DNA of 58,381 nucleotides from Anaerolineales bacterium HSG25. GTDB taxonomy: Bacteria; Chloroflexota; Anaerolineae; 4572-78; J111. Shown here piece by piece: positions 22,501 to 31,370 of the stretch. Location of the stretch: contig JAUCGA010000026.1 in the NCBI GenBank assembly GCA_030377865.1, forward strand, positions 1 through 58,381, read 5' to 3'. The first letter of the stretch is position 1. Each line of letters opens with the position of its first letter. The notes beneath the pieces were generated by a model. The model had not been told where the DNA came from. It searched no databases and saw only the letters and a program-made list of their open reading frames with translations. The position numbers and the translations under genes were made by a program.

Positions 22501-24140
22501 AGGGCCAAGTTATAATATTCAATCGCCTGCTCTAGGTTATCCGCTCGCTCGCCTCGGATACGGGCAGTATAAGCGAGACCTAGGTTGTTCTGTGTATTAG
22601 CCCACTCTTCTGGTAATATCTCTTTTATTCTGACTGTGAGAGCCAAGTTATAATATTCAATCGCCTGCTCTAGGTTATCCGCTCGCTCGCCTCGGATACG
22701 CTTTTGATAAGCGATACCTAGGTTGTTCTGTGTCTTGGCCCAATATTCCGAGAAAGCTTCCTGAGTGTAGATAGTGAGAGACAATCTAAAATATTCAATC
22801 GCCTGCTCCAAATTATCTGCTCGCTTACCTCGGATACGGTTTTGATAAGCAATTGCCAGATTGTTCTGCGTCCTAGCCCAATATTCAGGGAAAGCTTCTT
22901 GGGTGTAGATGGTGAGAGCCAAGTTGTAATGTTTAATCGCCTGTTCTATGTTATCCGCTTGTTCTCCACGTATACGATTTCTATAAGCAATTGCTAGATT
23001 GTTCTGCATACCGGCCCAGTCTTCAGGGGAAGTTTCCTTTATTGTGTGTATAGTGAGAGCTAAATTGCAATGGTCAATTGTCTTCTCTAGGTTTTCTGCT
23101 CGCTCGCCACGTATACGGTTTTGATAAGCAACTGCCAGATCGTTTTGCGTCATGGCCCATTTTTCCGGAAAAGTCTCCTGGGTGTAGATAGTAAGGGTCG
23201 AATTGTAATGTTCAATCGCTTGCTCTAAGTTATCCGCTCGTTTACCTCGTATACGCTTTTGATAAGCGATACCTAGGTTGTTCTGTGTCATGGCCCATTT
23301 TTCTGGAAAAAATTCTTTTGTTCTGACCATGAGGGCTAAGTTGTGATGTTCAATCGCTTGCTCTAAGTTATCTGCTCGCTTACCACGGATACGGTCAGCA
23401 TAAGCAAAGCCTAGATTATTTTGGTTAACTCCCCATATCTCTGGATGGCCTCGGTGAGTGAAAATAATGCCAATGACTTTATACCCTGCGATGGCAATCT
23501 CTATATTATCGGCCCGTGAGCCAAGTGGAAAATTTTTTATCAAGCCACAGAATTCGCCAATATCTCTAGCTATGTTAAGAGCATGGTTGGGCTGTTGTCG
23601 GAAAGTGGTGCTAGCCCACTGCTGGATGATTTGGGCTAGGTTCAGGTTTAGCTGGTGCAGGTTGTCTTGGAGGAGGGGATAGAGGGCTTGGGGAGTAGGG
23701 TTTTGTTCAACTATTTGTAGGACTTGCATGAGGAATTGGAATTGGCTGTTATTCTCAAAGGAAGCAGTTTGTTTAGTCATTTGTTGCACATGTAGTTCGG
23801 GGTGTTCGAGCAGGAGTTGTTTCAGTTCCTCTTGGGATTGAATAGCTTGCAACCGAGCAATCAGATCTGATGTTTGTGGTTGAATTTTATCGGCAAAGGC
23901 AGATTCAATTCCTTTTTGTTGGCAGTCAATGAGCAGATTATAATGTTGCACGAATACGCGATAGCCTTGTTCGTCCTGTTGTTGTTTGGTTCGTTCAATA
24001 TTATCATGTAGCATCTGCAAGGCTTCATCGGTCAGTAGGGCAGGATTTTGTATTAGGCAGGTTTTTTTCGCCACCAGTGTCTCGGTGGTGATGAAACTGT
24101 TTAGCTGAGTGATGATTTCGTTGATTTGTTGTTCAGTCAT
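19539..24140 (-). CDS. Giant TPR-CHAT protease
   Basis: 1533 residues. Residues about 1-210 are helical. About 215-950 consist of roughly sixteen TPR-like units of 46 residues (consensus RADNLEQAIEYYNLALTI, then T-FPE-WA-TQNNLA-AY--RIRG), then about 200 residues of ordinary TPR/coiled coil, and a C-terminal CHAT domain (about 1190-1533). The caspase-type dyad is present: His1404 in HFGCHG and Cys1446 in GACQTG. CHAT proteases cleave partner proteins in programmed responses (for example Craspase TPR-CHAT); the TPR superhelix probably senses a trigger. Several palindromes are inserted in frame in the C-terminal third. Same strand and close to the CATRA-like pair. Confidence 0.9.
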   Translation of the reverse strand: MTEQQINEIITQLNSFITTETLVAKKTCLIQNPALLTDEALQMLHDNIERTKQQQDEQGYRVFVQHYNLLIDCQQKGIESAFADKIQPQTSDLIARLQAIQSQEELKQLLLEHPELHVQQMTKQTASFENNSQFQFLMQVLQIVEQNPTPQALYPLLQDNLHQLNLNLAQIIQQWASTTFRQQPNHALNIARDIGEFCGLIKNFPLGSRADNIEIAIAGYKVIGIIFTHRGHPEIWGVNQNNLGFAYADRIRGKRADNLEQAIEHHNLALMVRTKEFFPEKWAMTQNNLGIAYQKRIRGKRADNLEQAIEHYNSTLTIYTQETFPEKWAMTQNDLAVAYQNRIRGERAENLEKTIDHCNLALTIHTIKETSPEDWAGMQNNLAIAYRNRIRGEQADNIEQAIKHYNLALTIYTQEAFPEYWARTQNNLAIAYQNRIRGKRADNLEQAIEYFRLSLTIYTQEAFSEYWAKTQNNLGIAYQKRIRGERADNLEQAIEYYNLALTVRIKEILPEEWANTQNNLGLAYTARIRGERADNLEQAIEYYNLALMIRTKDDFPEKWAMIQNNMGEAYRIRVRGKRADNLEKAIKYFQSTLDIRTKEAFPEKWAETQDNLANAYSNRIRGKRADNLEKAIKYFQSALNIRTKEAFPGQWAETQNNLAIAYLYRIRGKRADNLEQAIEYLNLALSIHTKKAFPEEWAGRQNNLALVYTDRIQGERADNLEKAIKHNTLAFAIYTKKAFPENWAGIQVGLGSVYADRIRGERADNLEQAIKHYNLALTIFTKETFPEKWISTQARLGNIYANRIRSERADNLEKAIKYYNLALTIYTQTDFPEGWADTQHNLANVYSNRIHGKRQDNLEQAIKHFNLALTIRTKDAFPGSWAMVQHNLATTYADRVLGERVENLEQAIEHFYQALTIYTQADFPQQWAETQNNLANTYLNMGKIGRTVEHYRQSLTILKPTSFPHKCRDVATVLSQLLYQLKRYPEALDALDTAHQAVEQIRRQTQRDEAKRKLSEDNAGLYSMLVHTCLLLEDRGERIEDGGERIEDGGIDYHTRAFNYALAGKGRAFVDMLASTQFDVRGAAQDDAVLAEDLQKAHELRQQIDNILAMLTGTDGMRDIGDQDPKGFQNLSGLVARREGLSDNLRTLQQQDSQLWSDLAYKHPQLTATQTVPAIKAPQAMELAQQLGATLVEYFRHAGGWSAFVVTGSAVRHVALPDLSDALLAKMSEWVEQIGQRMGLHDVLYDLYDAVIRPLGLGQSKLCTPDEQERLILAPFGALHLLPLILTRHEESDLFLDEQYQVSLMPSITAIYTALAQAERDAETQTSPRLEQSQRLLQSPLRPQRLLSVAYPAEGAHYLPNVLAEAKAVAQNFTDVVDLHKDEATVPAVLQQTKDRQVIHFGCHGLFRMNQPDQSGLLLADGWLTVQQIITQLPLKGSQLVTLGACQTGQTGIKGGEEHVGLMQAVMTAGTPTVVASLWSVDDQATRWLFEAFYARLAAGQTVQQAMYQARQAIRKQQSHPYYWAAFQVYGTD
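20124..20156. repeat. In-frame 33-bp palindrome inside the CHAT gene
   Basis: Perfect 15-bp arms (agattggagcagtct and its complement) around a 3-nt loop. It contributes exactly eleven codons (within SPRLEQSQRLLQSPL) without breaking the reading frame. Confidence 0.85.
20740..20772. repeat. In-frame AGACC palindrome inside the CHAT gene
   Basis: Perfect 15-bp arms (agacccgaaaggttt and its complement) around TGG. It belongs to the AGACC family found intergenically at 2356, 48799 and 52709. It adds eleven codons (within DQDPKGFQNLSG). Confidence 0.85.
21300..23460 (-). repeat. 138-bp tandem coding repeats of the TPR region
   Basis: About sixteen direct repeats of 138 nt encoding the 46-residue TPR-like unit. 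Some adjacent units are nearly identical at DNA level (for example around 22200-22420), suggesting recent duplication or gene conversion. Confidence 0.85.
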
Positions 24141-24445
24141 GGTTTTTAGCTCATGGTTGAGAACGCTGATTCGGTGAATTGAATCCGCTTAATTCACCAC
24201 ATCCGCGTTCTAACACCTACGAGGAAAAAAACATACCTCGCAGGAGGATTGCATAGTACGGGCAATTCGCGAGTATTTGGATTAGCGGTCATTCATCGAA
24301 TACGCGTTCTTTGGTCAGAACATGATGCGTAGCCCGAAGGGGCACTGATTAGAACAGGCCAAATCAGTGCCCCTTCGGGCCACCAATCCTGTTCTCATGG
24401 ATAATCTGCTAAATTCACCACATCAGCGTTCTCAGCGGTTCAGGT
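24141..24445. other. Intergenic region with a 19-bp-arm palindrome
   Basis: No gene seen. Arms gcccgaaggggcactgatt (24332-24350) and its complement (24362-24380) form a hairpin. A gattagcggtcat stretch at 24281-24293 is the complement of a border motif also found at 471, 1947 and 13117. Confidence 0.65.
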
Positions 24446-24838
24446 TTATGTTTGCCGCAACACAAGAGTAGCTTGGTCAAACTCAAAGGTGGTACGGAAA
24501 CGGCGTAGGAAGTTGACTCCAAGCAGGCCGTCTACGTGTATGTTTGTAGGCAATGATAAGACGATTACCTCAATCTGTTTGACCTGCCAACCACCAACCT
24601 GTAGCGCATCGATGTAAAAGAGGGGCGCGCTGATGACTGATTGGGCTGTCGATATCGATAGCCGTTTGACTGGTTGACTTAAATCTAAACCGATGAGTGC
24701 GGCGCTTTGTTTGCTAATGGCGGTATATACAGAGCCAGTATCCACTAAAAGATCAACATGGTGACGATTATTGAGTTCACAAGGGATAATTAAGGTGTTT
24801 CCATAGCCTCGAATACCTTCAATACGATCTGCTCTCAT
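24446..24838 (-). CDS. Retropepsin-like (clan AA) aspartic protease
   Basis: 130 residues, single-lobe pepsin-like fold. The catalytic motif is LLVDTGSVYTAISK and the second signature is DGLLGVNFLRRF, which replaces the usual hydrophobic-Gly pair near the C-terminus. Such short proteases act as homodimers, each giving one Asp. Its ATG overlaps the upstream partner's stop by four bases. Substrate unknown; families of this kind are frequent and poorly studied in cyanobacteria and Chloroflexota. No signal peptide is visible, so it is likely cytoplasmic. Confidence 0.85.
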   Translation of the reverse strand: MRADRIEGIRGYGNTLIIPCELNNRHHVDLLVDTGSVYTAISKQSAALIGLDLSQPVKRLSISTAQSVISAPLFYIDALQVGGWQVKQIEVIVLSLPTNIHVDGLLGVNFLRRFRTTFEFDQATLVLRQT

Positions 24839-25197
24839 AAGATAAACACGACTCCTTCAGGAATGGGTGGCCCGGCAAAGAAGGTATATGTTTTTACGTC
24901 TGGTTTTTGCTGGTATAATTCTCTAGTTGGTTCAACAATATCATCCCGATGGACACTATGGGCGATAACAATCCCTTTTTGGGGTTTGTTCTGTTGATCA
25001 AATTCGGTAATTTCGATAGCCACCCATTCATCAGGATACTGTTCTTTGACTTCCTCAATCGTCAATTCAGGATATTCAGGATGAAGGATTTGAAAAAGCA
25101 ACTTCTCGACCAACTTACTGACCGAAACCTGTTCCGATTCAGCTTGAGTTTTTAGCTCACGTTCTAATTCAATGGGTAATTCAAGAGTCACTAACAT
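24835..25197 (-). CDS. Small partner of the retropepsin-like protease
   Basis: 120 residues from MLVTLELPIELERELKTQ, with AAAGGAG before the ATG. The first 45 residues look like a ribbon-helix-helix/antitoxin-type helix pair (LKTQAESEQVSVSKLVEKLL). The second half (YPDEWVAIEITEFDQ, then KGIVIAHSVHRDDI and TYTFFAGPPIPEGVVFIL) is a beta domain I have seen beside clan AA proteases. A role in DNA binding or as substrate/inhibitor of the protease is possible but unproven. Genes overlap by four bases. Confidence 0.7.
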   Translation of the reverse strand: MLVTLELPIELERELKTQAESEQVSVSKLVEKLLFQILHPEYPELTIEEVKEQYPDEWVAIEITEFDQQNKPQKGIVIAHSVHRDDIVEPTRELYQQKPDVKTYTFFAGPPIPEGVVFIL

Positions 25198-25268
25198 TTT
25201 AATACTCCTTTCTTTATAATTATGCCATGTTTGAGCAAGATGCACGAATTAAAATCACGCCTCACGCC

Positions 25269-25868
25269 TTAACTCGTCAACGTCCCTTTCGTGCTCGGCA
25301 CCTGCCCGGCCAAACGAGCATCATGCTGAACGGCCATGTCGAGGGCGCGAGCCAGCGCTTTGAAGATGGCCTCGGCTCGGTGATGGTCGTCCGTGCCAGA
25401 GAGCAAACGGGCATGCAGGTTAAACTGTCCGGCGTGGGCCATGCTCTCCAAAAAATGGGGGATGAGTGAGGTGCCCAGTTGCCCGATACGAGGGGTGGAG
25501 AACTCGCCGTCAAAGACAAAGTAGCCCCGTCCACTCAAATCAACCGCCACCAAGGCCAAGGCCTCATCCATCGGCACAATCGCTTGCCCCATGCGGACAA
25601 TCCCCTTAAAGTCACCCAAAGCCTGATGCAAGGCTCGGCCTAACACAATGCCCACATCCTCTACGGTGTGGTGTTCGTCGATATGTAAATCACCCACGGC
25701 CTGTATGGTCAAATCAAACCGAGCATGGCGGGCTAAGGCATGGAGCATGTGGTCGAAAAAGCCAACACCGGTATTGATGTTGGCTTGTCCTGTTCCATCT
25801 ATATTAAGTTTAATCGTAATGTCGGTTTCACCCGTTTTGCGAGTTACCTCTGCGCTTCGTTCAGTCAA
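25269..25868 (-). CDS. hisB: Imidazoleglycerol-phosphate dehydratase
   Basis: 199 residues, the normal length of the monofunctional enzyme (no fused phosphatase as in enterobacteria). It catalyses the sixth step of histidine synthesis, IGP to imidazole-acetol phosphate, in the cytoplasm. Metal-binding signatures are present: [27 protein letters not shown] and [16 protein letters not shown]. Its start overlaps the end of the HAD gene by eight bases. It is the last his gene before an unrelated operon; hisH, hisA, hisF and hisI are not in the window. Confidence 0.97.
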   Translation of the reverse strand: MTERSAEVTRKTGETDITIKLNIDGTGQANINTGVGFFDHMLHALARHARFDLTIQAVGDLHIDEHHTVEDVGIVLGRALHQALGDFKGIVRMGQAIVPMDEALALVAVDLSGRGYFVFDGEFSTPRIGQLGTSLIPHFLESMAHAGQFNLHARLLSGTDDHHRAEAIFKALARALDMAVQHDARLAGQVPSTKGTLTS

Positions 25869-26895
25869 AAATCAACTCCTTTAAGTTATTAGGGTGGCCT
25901 AAAATAACACTGGCCTTACTGTCTTCAAACGATTGCCGAATCATGGCTCTATCTGTTGCACCTATCAAACAAGCCACCGCGGTACAGGGAACGGTTTGGT
26001 TGGCGGCTCGAGCGGCTCGAATACCTGCCGGATTGGCGCTGACATAGGCGATATGGGTGGGCGTAGGTTGAGTACGACGAGCCGCTTCTAACAAAGCCCA
26101 CGGGTCAGGTATTTCTTTGGCTTTTGCTTTTTGAATATCCTCCAACGAGATGACAACCTGAAAATAATCTTTAACTTTACGAGCCTGCAACGAATGTTCC
26201 ACCTCTAAATGAGGGCGACTGGAGAGGACTCCCAAGGGGAATTTTTCGCCAAACAGGGCCAACAGTTCAGGGTCAATTAAGAGAGATTCATGCTCAATAT
26301 AGCCAGTACTTTGTACCAATACAGCCGGTTGGTCGTAGGTACGCTCAAACAGATCAGCCCCCAAATACAGCTCCTGAAAAATTCGCCCAACCAAATTAAT
26401 TTGAGTGATGTTTCCACTAGCAATCACCAAGTGACGGTTGACATCGGGCAGAGCGTCATACAGACCATCTAAGCCCCCACCAGCTTTCACGGTGTCGAGA
26501 GTCAATTGGTCGATATTTTTCTTAGCTTTAAGTTCGTTAATATCCACATGCAAACGAGCCGCCGCGGTTTGCAGATAAGCTAACATGGCCGGTACATGAA
26601 ACCGTATCGGAAAGGTGACAACCGGCACATCAGGCAACAGGCTCATAAAATAGGCGATAAAGGCGCGTGATAAATCCCAATAGTTGGCAATACCACCCAC
26701 TCGTTGCAGATGGATCACCTCTTCAAGGGTAATGAGGGAATCTTTGCTTGGCGGCAGGGCAAAGGTCTGCTCCAGATAAACTTGAACCGCTTTGCGAACC
26801 ACCTGTTGATAGGAGTAGCGTACGTCGATGACGATGTCATTTAGGGAAAAATATAGGGCATCAATATTTAGCTTGGGGCGATAGATGTTGTTCAT
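25861..26895 (-). CDS. HAD-fold protein in the his operon, catalytic aspartates lost
   Basis: 344 residues from [10 protein letters not shown]; the 31 extra upstream codons of the open frame come from tgtgatg-type repeats. Order and features fit the HAD subfamily IA group often linked to hisB and hisC, for which a histidinol-phosphatase role is plausible ([40 protein letters not shown]). However, motif I, normally DxD followed by GV(L/I), reads [10 protein letters not shown], giving Ser and Asn in place of both aspartates, and motif IV, normally GDxxDD, reads SANPAG. It therefore should not be an active phosphatase by the usual mechanism. It overlaps hisB, so it is still translated with the operon. 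Confidence 0.75.
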   Translation of the reverse strand: MNNIYRPKLNIDALYFSLNDIVIDVRYSYQQVVRKAVQVYLEQTFALPPSKDSLITLEEVIHLQRVGGIANYWDLSRAFIAYFMSLLPDVPVVTFPIRFHVPAMLAYLQTAAARLHVDINELKAKKNIDQLTLDTVKAGGGLDGLYDALPDVNRHLVIASGNITQINLVGRIFQELYLGADLFERTYDQPAVLVQSTGYIEHESLLIDPELLALFGEKFPLGVLSSRPHLEVEHSLQARKVKDYFQVVISLEDIQKAKAKEIPDPWALLEAARRTQPTPTHIAYVSANPAGIRAARAANQTVPCTAVACLIGATDRAMIRQSFEDSKASVILGHPNNLKELIFD

Positions 26896-26984
26896 AAGTA
26901 CCTCGTGTTGCGTGATGTGTGATGTGTGAAACGTGTTGCGTGATGTGTGATACGTGTTGCGTGTTGCGTGAACGAGGTCACGTT

Positions 26985-28088
26985 TCACGTTTCACGCATC
27001 ACGTCAACCACCCGCGCCATCTGCGTGGGTGTTCCAATGCTAATGCGGATATGGTCGCTCAGGCCGGGGGTGTTATAATGACGAACTAGAATTCCGGCTT
27101 CGGCTAGTTGCTGTTTGACGGTGGGCGCGTCCCGTCCGGCGACTTTACACAGAATAAAGTTGGTCTGACTCGGATAGGGAGTCAACCAGTCAAGCTGTTG
27201 CAAAGCAGAAAAGAATCGCTCTCGTTCGGCGATAAGTTTGTCAACCGTGCCAAATAGAGTGACTTTATCCTCCAGAGAGGCCAGCGCGGCAATCTGTCCG
27301 GCCACATTGACATTGTAGGGCTGTTTCATCTTCCACAGATGAGCCATAATCTCCAAGGGGAAAGCTCCATAGCCGACCCGCAATCCGGCCAAGCCAGCCC
27401 ATTTGCTAAAGGTACGAAATACCATCAAATTAGCATGCTCTTTAACCCAAGTAAAACGGCTATGCTCAAATCCGGCAAACTCAATATAGGCTTCATCCAG
27501 AATCACCAACACAGGTAGCTCTAGCAGACGGTGCAAATCCTCCTCGGCCAGCAAGGTGCCGCTCGGATTATTGGGCGAGGTGACAAATATCAGTTTGGGC
27601 GGGTTGGGATTATCCTCAAACTGTTGACTAATGGCAACCATATCCAAACTAAAATCGGGTCGGCGAGGGATGTTGATGGTGTTAGCCGCGTTAATAGCCG
27701 CGTCAAAGGGATACATGCCAAAAGTGGGCGGGCAGTTGATAATCGAGTCGCCCGGCTCTAACACCAAGCGCATGACCATGTCGATCAGTTCATCAGCCCC
27801 ATGCCCGACCATGAGATAGTCGGCTTCAAGACCGGTATACTCGGCTAACGCATCCCGTAGCTCTCGACTTTCGGGGTCGGGGTAGATGTGCAGATAGGGA
27901 GCCTCAGCCAATCGCTCGGCCACAAGGGGCGAGGCTCCGTAGGGATTCTCGTTCGCATCCAGCTTGATAATTTCACTCGGATGACGACCCAACTGCTCAG
28001 ACAACACCTCAAACGGGAGAATAGGGGTGTAGGGTTTGAGGTCGATGATGTTTTTTCGGATAAATTGATTGGTAGCTATATCTTTCAA
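26985..28088 (-). CDS. hisC: Histidinol-phosphate aminotransferase
   Basis: 367 residues, class II PLP-dependent aminotransferase; converts imidazole-acetol phosphate to histidinol phosphate with glutamate. Signatures: KLDANENPYGASP, TSPNNPSG, ILDEAYIEF and the PLP lysine K229 in FRTFSKWAGLAGLRVGYG. The start appears to be TTG (28086-28088) without a good ribosome site; a 45-bp palindrome inserted 16 nt upstream may have displaced it. The gap to the HAD gene (89 nt) is made of short gtgttgcgtgatgtg repeats. Confidence 0.95.
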   Translation of the reverse strand: MKDIATNQFIRKNIIDLKPYTPILPFEVLSEQLGRHPSEIIKLDANENPYGASPLVAERLAEAPYLHIYPDPESRELRDALAEYTGLEADYLMVGHGADELIDMVMRLVLEPGDSIINCPPTFGMYPFDAAINAANTINIPRRPDFSLDMVAISQQFEDNPNPPKLIFVTSPNNPSGTLLAEEDLHRLLELPVLVILDEAYIEFAGFEHSRFTWVKEHANLMVFRTFSKWAGLAGLRVGYGAFPLEIMAHLWKMKQPYNVNVAGQIAALASLEDKVTLFGTVDKLIAERERFFSALQQLDWLTPYPSQTNFILCKVAGRDAPTVKQQLAEAGILVRHYNTPGLSDHIRISIGTPTQMARVVDVMRET

Positions 28089-28104
28089 ATGGTTAGCCAG
28101 AGTC

Positions 28105-28149
28105 GGAGCGCAGGCTTCCAGCCTGCCGCAGGCTGGAAGCCTGCGCTCC
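28105..28149. repeat. 45-bp perfect palindrome between hisD and hisC
   Basis: 21-bp arms beginning ggagcgcaggcttccagcct around a 3-nt loop. A half-related sequence (ggagcgcaggcatcctgcct) is at 46014-46033. No T run, so it is not a classical terminator. Confidence 0.85.
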
Positions 28150-28163
28150 CAGTGGAATGTTCT

Positions 28164-29492
28164 CTAGGTCGTTTTTCGTTTTTTGACCGCCATCGCATGC
28201 GCGTCTAGCCCTTCTGCCTCGGCGATGCGTTGCGCCGCGGGGGAGATGGCTTGCGCTTCGGCTTCACTCAGGCCAAAGACGCTGATAATTTTGGTAAAGT
28301 CGCGCACACTGAGCGGGCTGGCAAATCGAGCCGTGCCCATGGTCGGCATGACGTGGGTTGGCCCGGCGGTGTAATCGCCCAATACTTCGTAGGCATGCTC
28401 GCCCAAAAATACGCCGCCCGCATTGGTCACTTTGCCGACTAACTCAAACGGGTTTTGCACATGCAGACAGAGATGTTCGGGAGCGTACAGGTTGCTTAGT
28501 TCAACCGCTTCATTTAAGTCGGTGCAGACAACGGCTCCGCTTTGATTGGGCAAACTCTCTTGTATAATTTCGATGCGGGATAAGCTCTCAAGTTGATGCC
28601 CGATTTCAGCCTGTACTGCTTCGGCCAAGGTTTGGCTCGGCGTGACCAAAATCGCCGCGGACAGGGTGTCATGCTCGGCTTGAGCCAACAGGTCGGCGGC
28701 AACGATGGCAGGATCAGCATGCTCATCAGCCACAACCAACGTTTCGGTGGGGCCGGGCAGACCGTCAATATCAACCAGACCGAACACCTGTCGTTTAGCC
28801 AGCGTGACAAAAATGTTGCCCGGCCCGACGATTTTATCGACCTTGGGCAAAGAATCGACTCCATAAGCCATCGCTCCGACGGCCTGCGCCCCACCGATAC
28901 GATAGACCGCAGACACCTCGGCGACTTTGGCCGCGGCCAACAAAACCGGCGCAATCGTGTCGGTTCGGCCAGAGGGAGTGGTGACGATGATCTCGCTCAC
29001 ACCAGCCACTTGAGCCGGGATGGCGCACATCAACAAGGTACTTGGATATGGAGCCGTGCCACCGGGGGCATAGACTCCAACTCGCTCTATCGGACGCACC
29101 ATCTGACCGAGCGCGCCACCGTCGGGTCGCCAATCCATCCAACTGAGGCGAGGCTGTTTTTCATGAAATTGTCGAATCCGATCAGCGGCAAAATGGAGCG
29201 CCTGCCGTAAATCATCAGGAATCGTCTCGTAGGCCGCGTCGATGTCGGCCTGTGGTACTTTTAATGACGTAAGACGGACTCCATCAATCTTTTCGGTCCA
29301 ATCGATAACGGCCTCAGCACCACGAACTCGAATCTCTTGCAGGATGCGGCTGATAGCGGTTTCGATGGGGAGTGGTTCGCCAAAGACCCGCTCAATCCCT
29401 TTGAGCAAGGTAGGCGAGGGGGTAATATCCCCGACTGGTGGGCGTTTAAGAATAGTTTGTCGGGCTGTAGTTGTATTATATATTTGGAACAT
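28164..29492 (-). CDS. hisD: Histidinol dehydrogenase
   Basis: 442 residues, normal length. It oxidises histidinol to histidine with NAD+ in two steps. Visible features: VYAPGGTAPYPSTLLM, the Zn-site region ADLLAQAEHDTLSAA, the LYAPEHLCL loop, and the catalytic His in GPTHVMPTMGTARF. The gap to hisC is 75 nt and contains the 45-bp palindrome. A long plus-strand open frame antisense to it (28593-29210) is a shadow. Confidence 0.97.
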   Translation of the reverse strand: MFQIYNTTTARQTILKRPPVGDITPSPTLLKGIERVFGEPLPIETAISRILQEIRVRGAEAVIDWTEKIDGVRLTSLKVPQADIDAAYETIPDDLRQALHFAADRIRQFHEKQPRLSWMDWRPDGGALGQMVRPIERVGVYAPGGTAPYPSTLLMCAIPAQVAGVSEIIVTTPSGRTDTIAPVLLAAAKVAEVSAVYRIGGAQAVGAMAYGVDSLPKVDKIVGPGNIFVTLAKRQVFGLVDIDGLPGPTETLVVADEHADPAIVAADLLAQAEHDTLSAAILVTPSQTLAEAVQAEIGHQLESLSRIEIIQESLPNQSGAVVCTDLNEAVELSNLYAPEHLCLHVQNPFELVGKVTNAGGVFLGEHAYEVLGDYTAGPTHVMPTMGTARFASPLSVRDFTKIISVFGLSEAEAQAISPAAQRIAEAEGLDAHAMAVKKRKTT

Positions 29493-30810
<1,318 letters not shown>

Positions 30811-30916
30811 AGTAGTTAACTTTTTTAAGAATGAGCAACAATTTTACTACAGATTAAATCGTTATGCCAACCTCACGAAAGGTGATGCGTTTTTCTCGTC
30901 TACCCGAGCTGACGAT

Positions 30917-31018
30917 TATAGATGTTCAGATAAACATTTTCAGTTGTCACCTTCCCGCAAGTTCAAAACTTGCGAGAAGGTTGGTCTTGAATTGAAAATC
31001 ATTATCTGAAAGACTGTA
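30917..31018. repeat. MITE-2 element, TA-flanked
   Basis: Intact outer repeats and cttcccgcaag hairpin between TA at 30917-30918 and 31017-31018. It lies in the 560-nt gap between the divergent hisG and the sensor-kinase gene. The rest of the gap holds only the chimera and a promoter. Confidence 0.8.
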
Positions 31019-31190
31019 ATTCTGAAAACTAGTGGTCAGCTACCCGCAAGTTTAGAACTTGCGAGAAGGTTGGTCTTGAATTGAAAATCATTATCTGAAA
31101 GACTGTAATTCTGAAAACTAGTGGTCAGCTACCCGCAAGTTTAGAACTTGCGGGTAGCTAACGGATCCGTATCACTACTTCTGCACCACT
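31019..31190. repeat. Chimeric duplication of MITE-4 and MITE-2 halves
   Basis: A unit of 89 nt starting attctgaaaactagtggtca (31019) fuses the left part of a reverse MITE-4 to the right half of MITE-2 at the shared cccgcaag hairpin. The same start repeats at 31108 and there continues into a normal MITE-4 (to about 31190). This looks like recombination within the common hairpin. Confidence 0.7.
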
Positions 31191-31307
31191 ATCTTTTTGA
31201 ATTTGTTCGTTTATCTTTTTTTTTGATATTGTTAATGACCAAAATCGACAAGTCATAACCTACAACAGATTTCGCCCTCACCTTTAAGGTAGATTAAAGA
31301 CCCTTTT

Positions 31308-31337
31308 TTTACAAATCACATCAGGGTAAGATATAAT
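31308..31337 (+). promoter_or_regulatory. Sigma-70-type promoter of the sensor kinase gene
   Basis: TTTACA (31308-31313), 18-nt spacer, TATAAT (31332-31337), followed by CGAGGAG and the ATG at 31371. Confidence 0.6.
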
Positions 31338-31370
31338 GGAGATATAACCACACGAGGAGACTCATTATAC

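Noticed and set aside
21300..23460. CRISPR-like periodic repeats
   Set aside because: Units are 138 bp without spacers and encode TPR-like repeats.
28593..29210. 205-codon plus-strand open frame
   Set aside because: Antisense to hisD and without family features; G+C-driven shadow.
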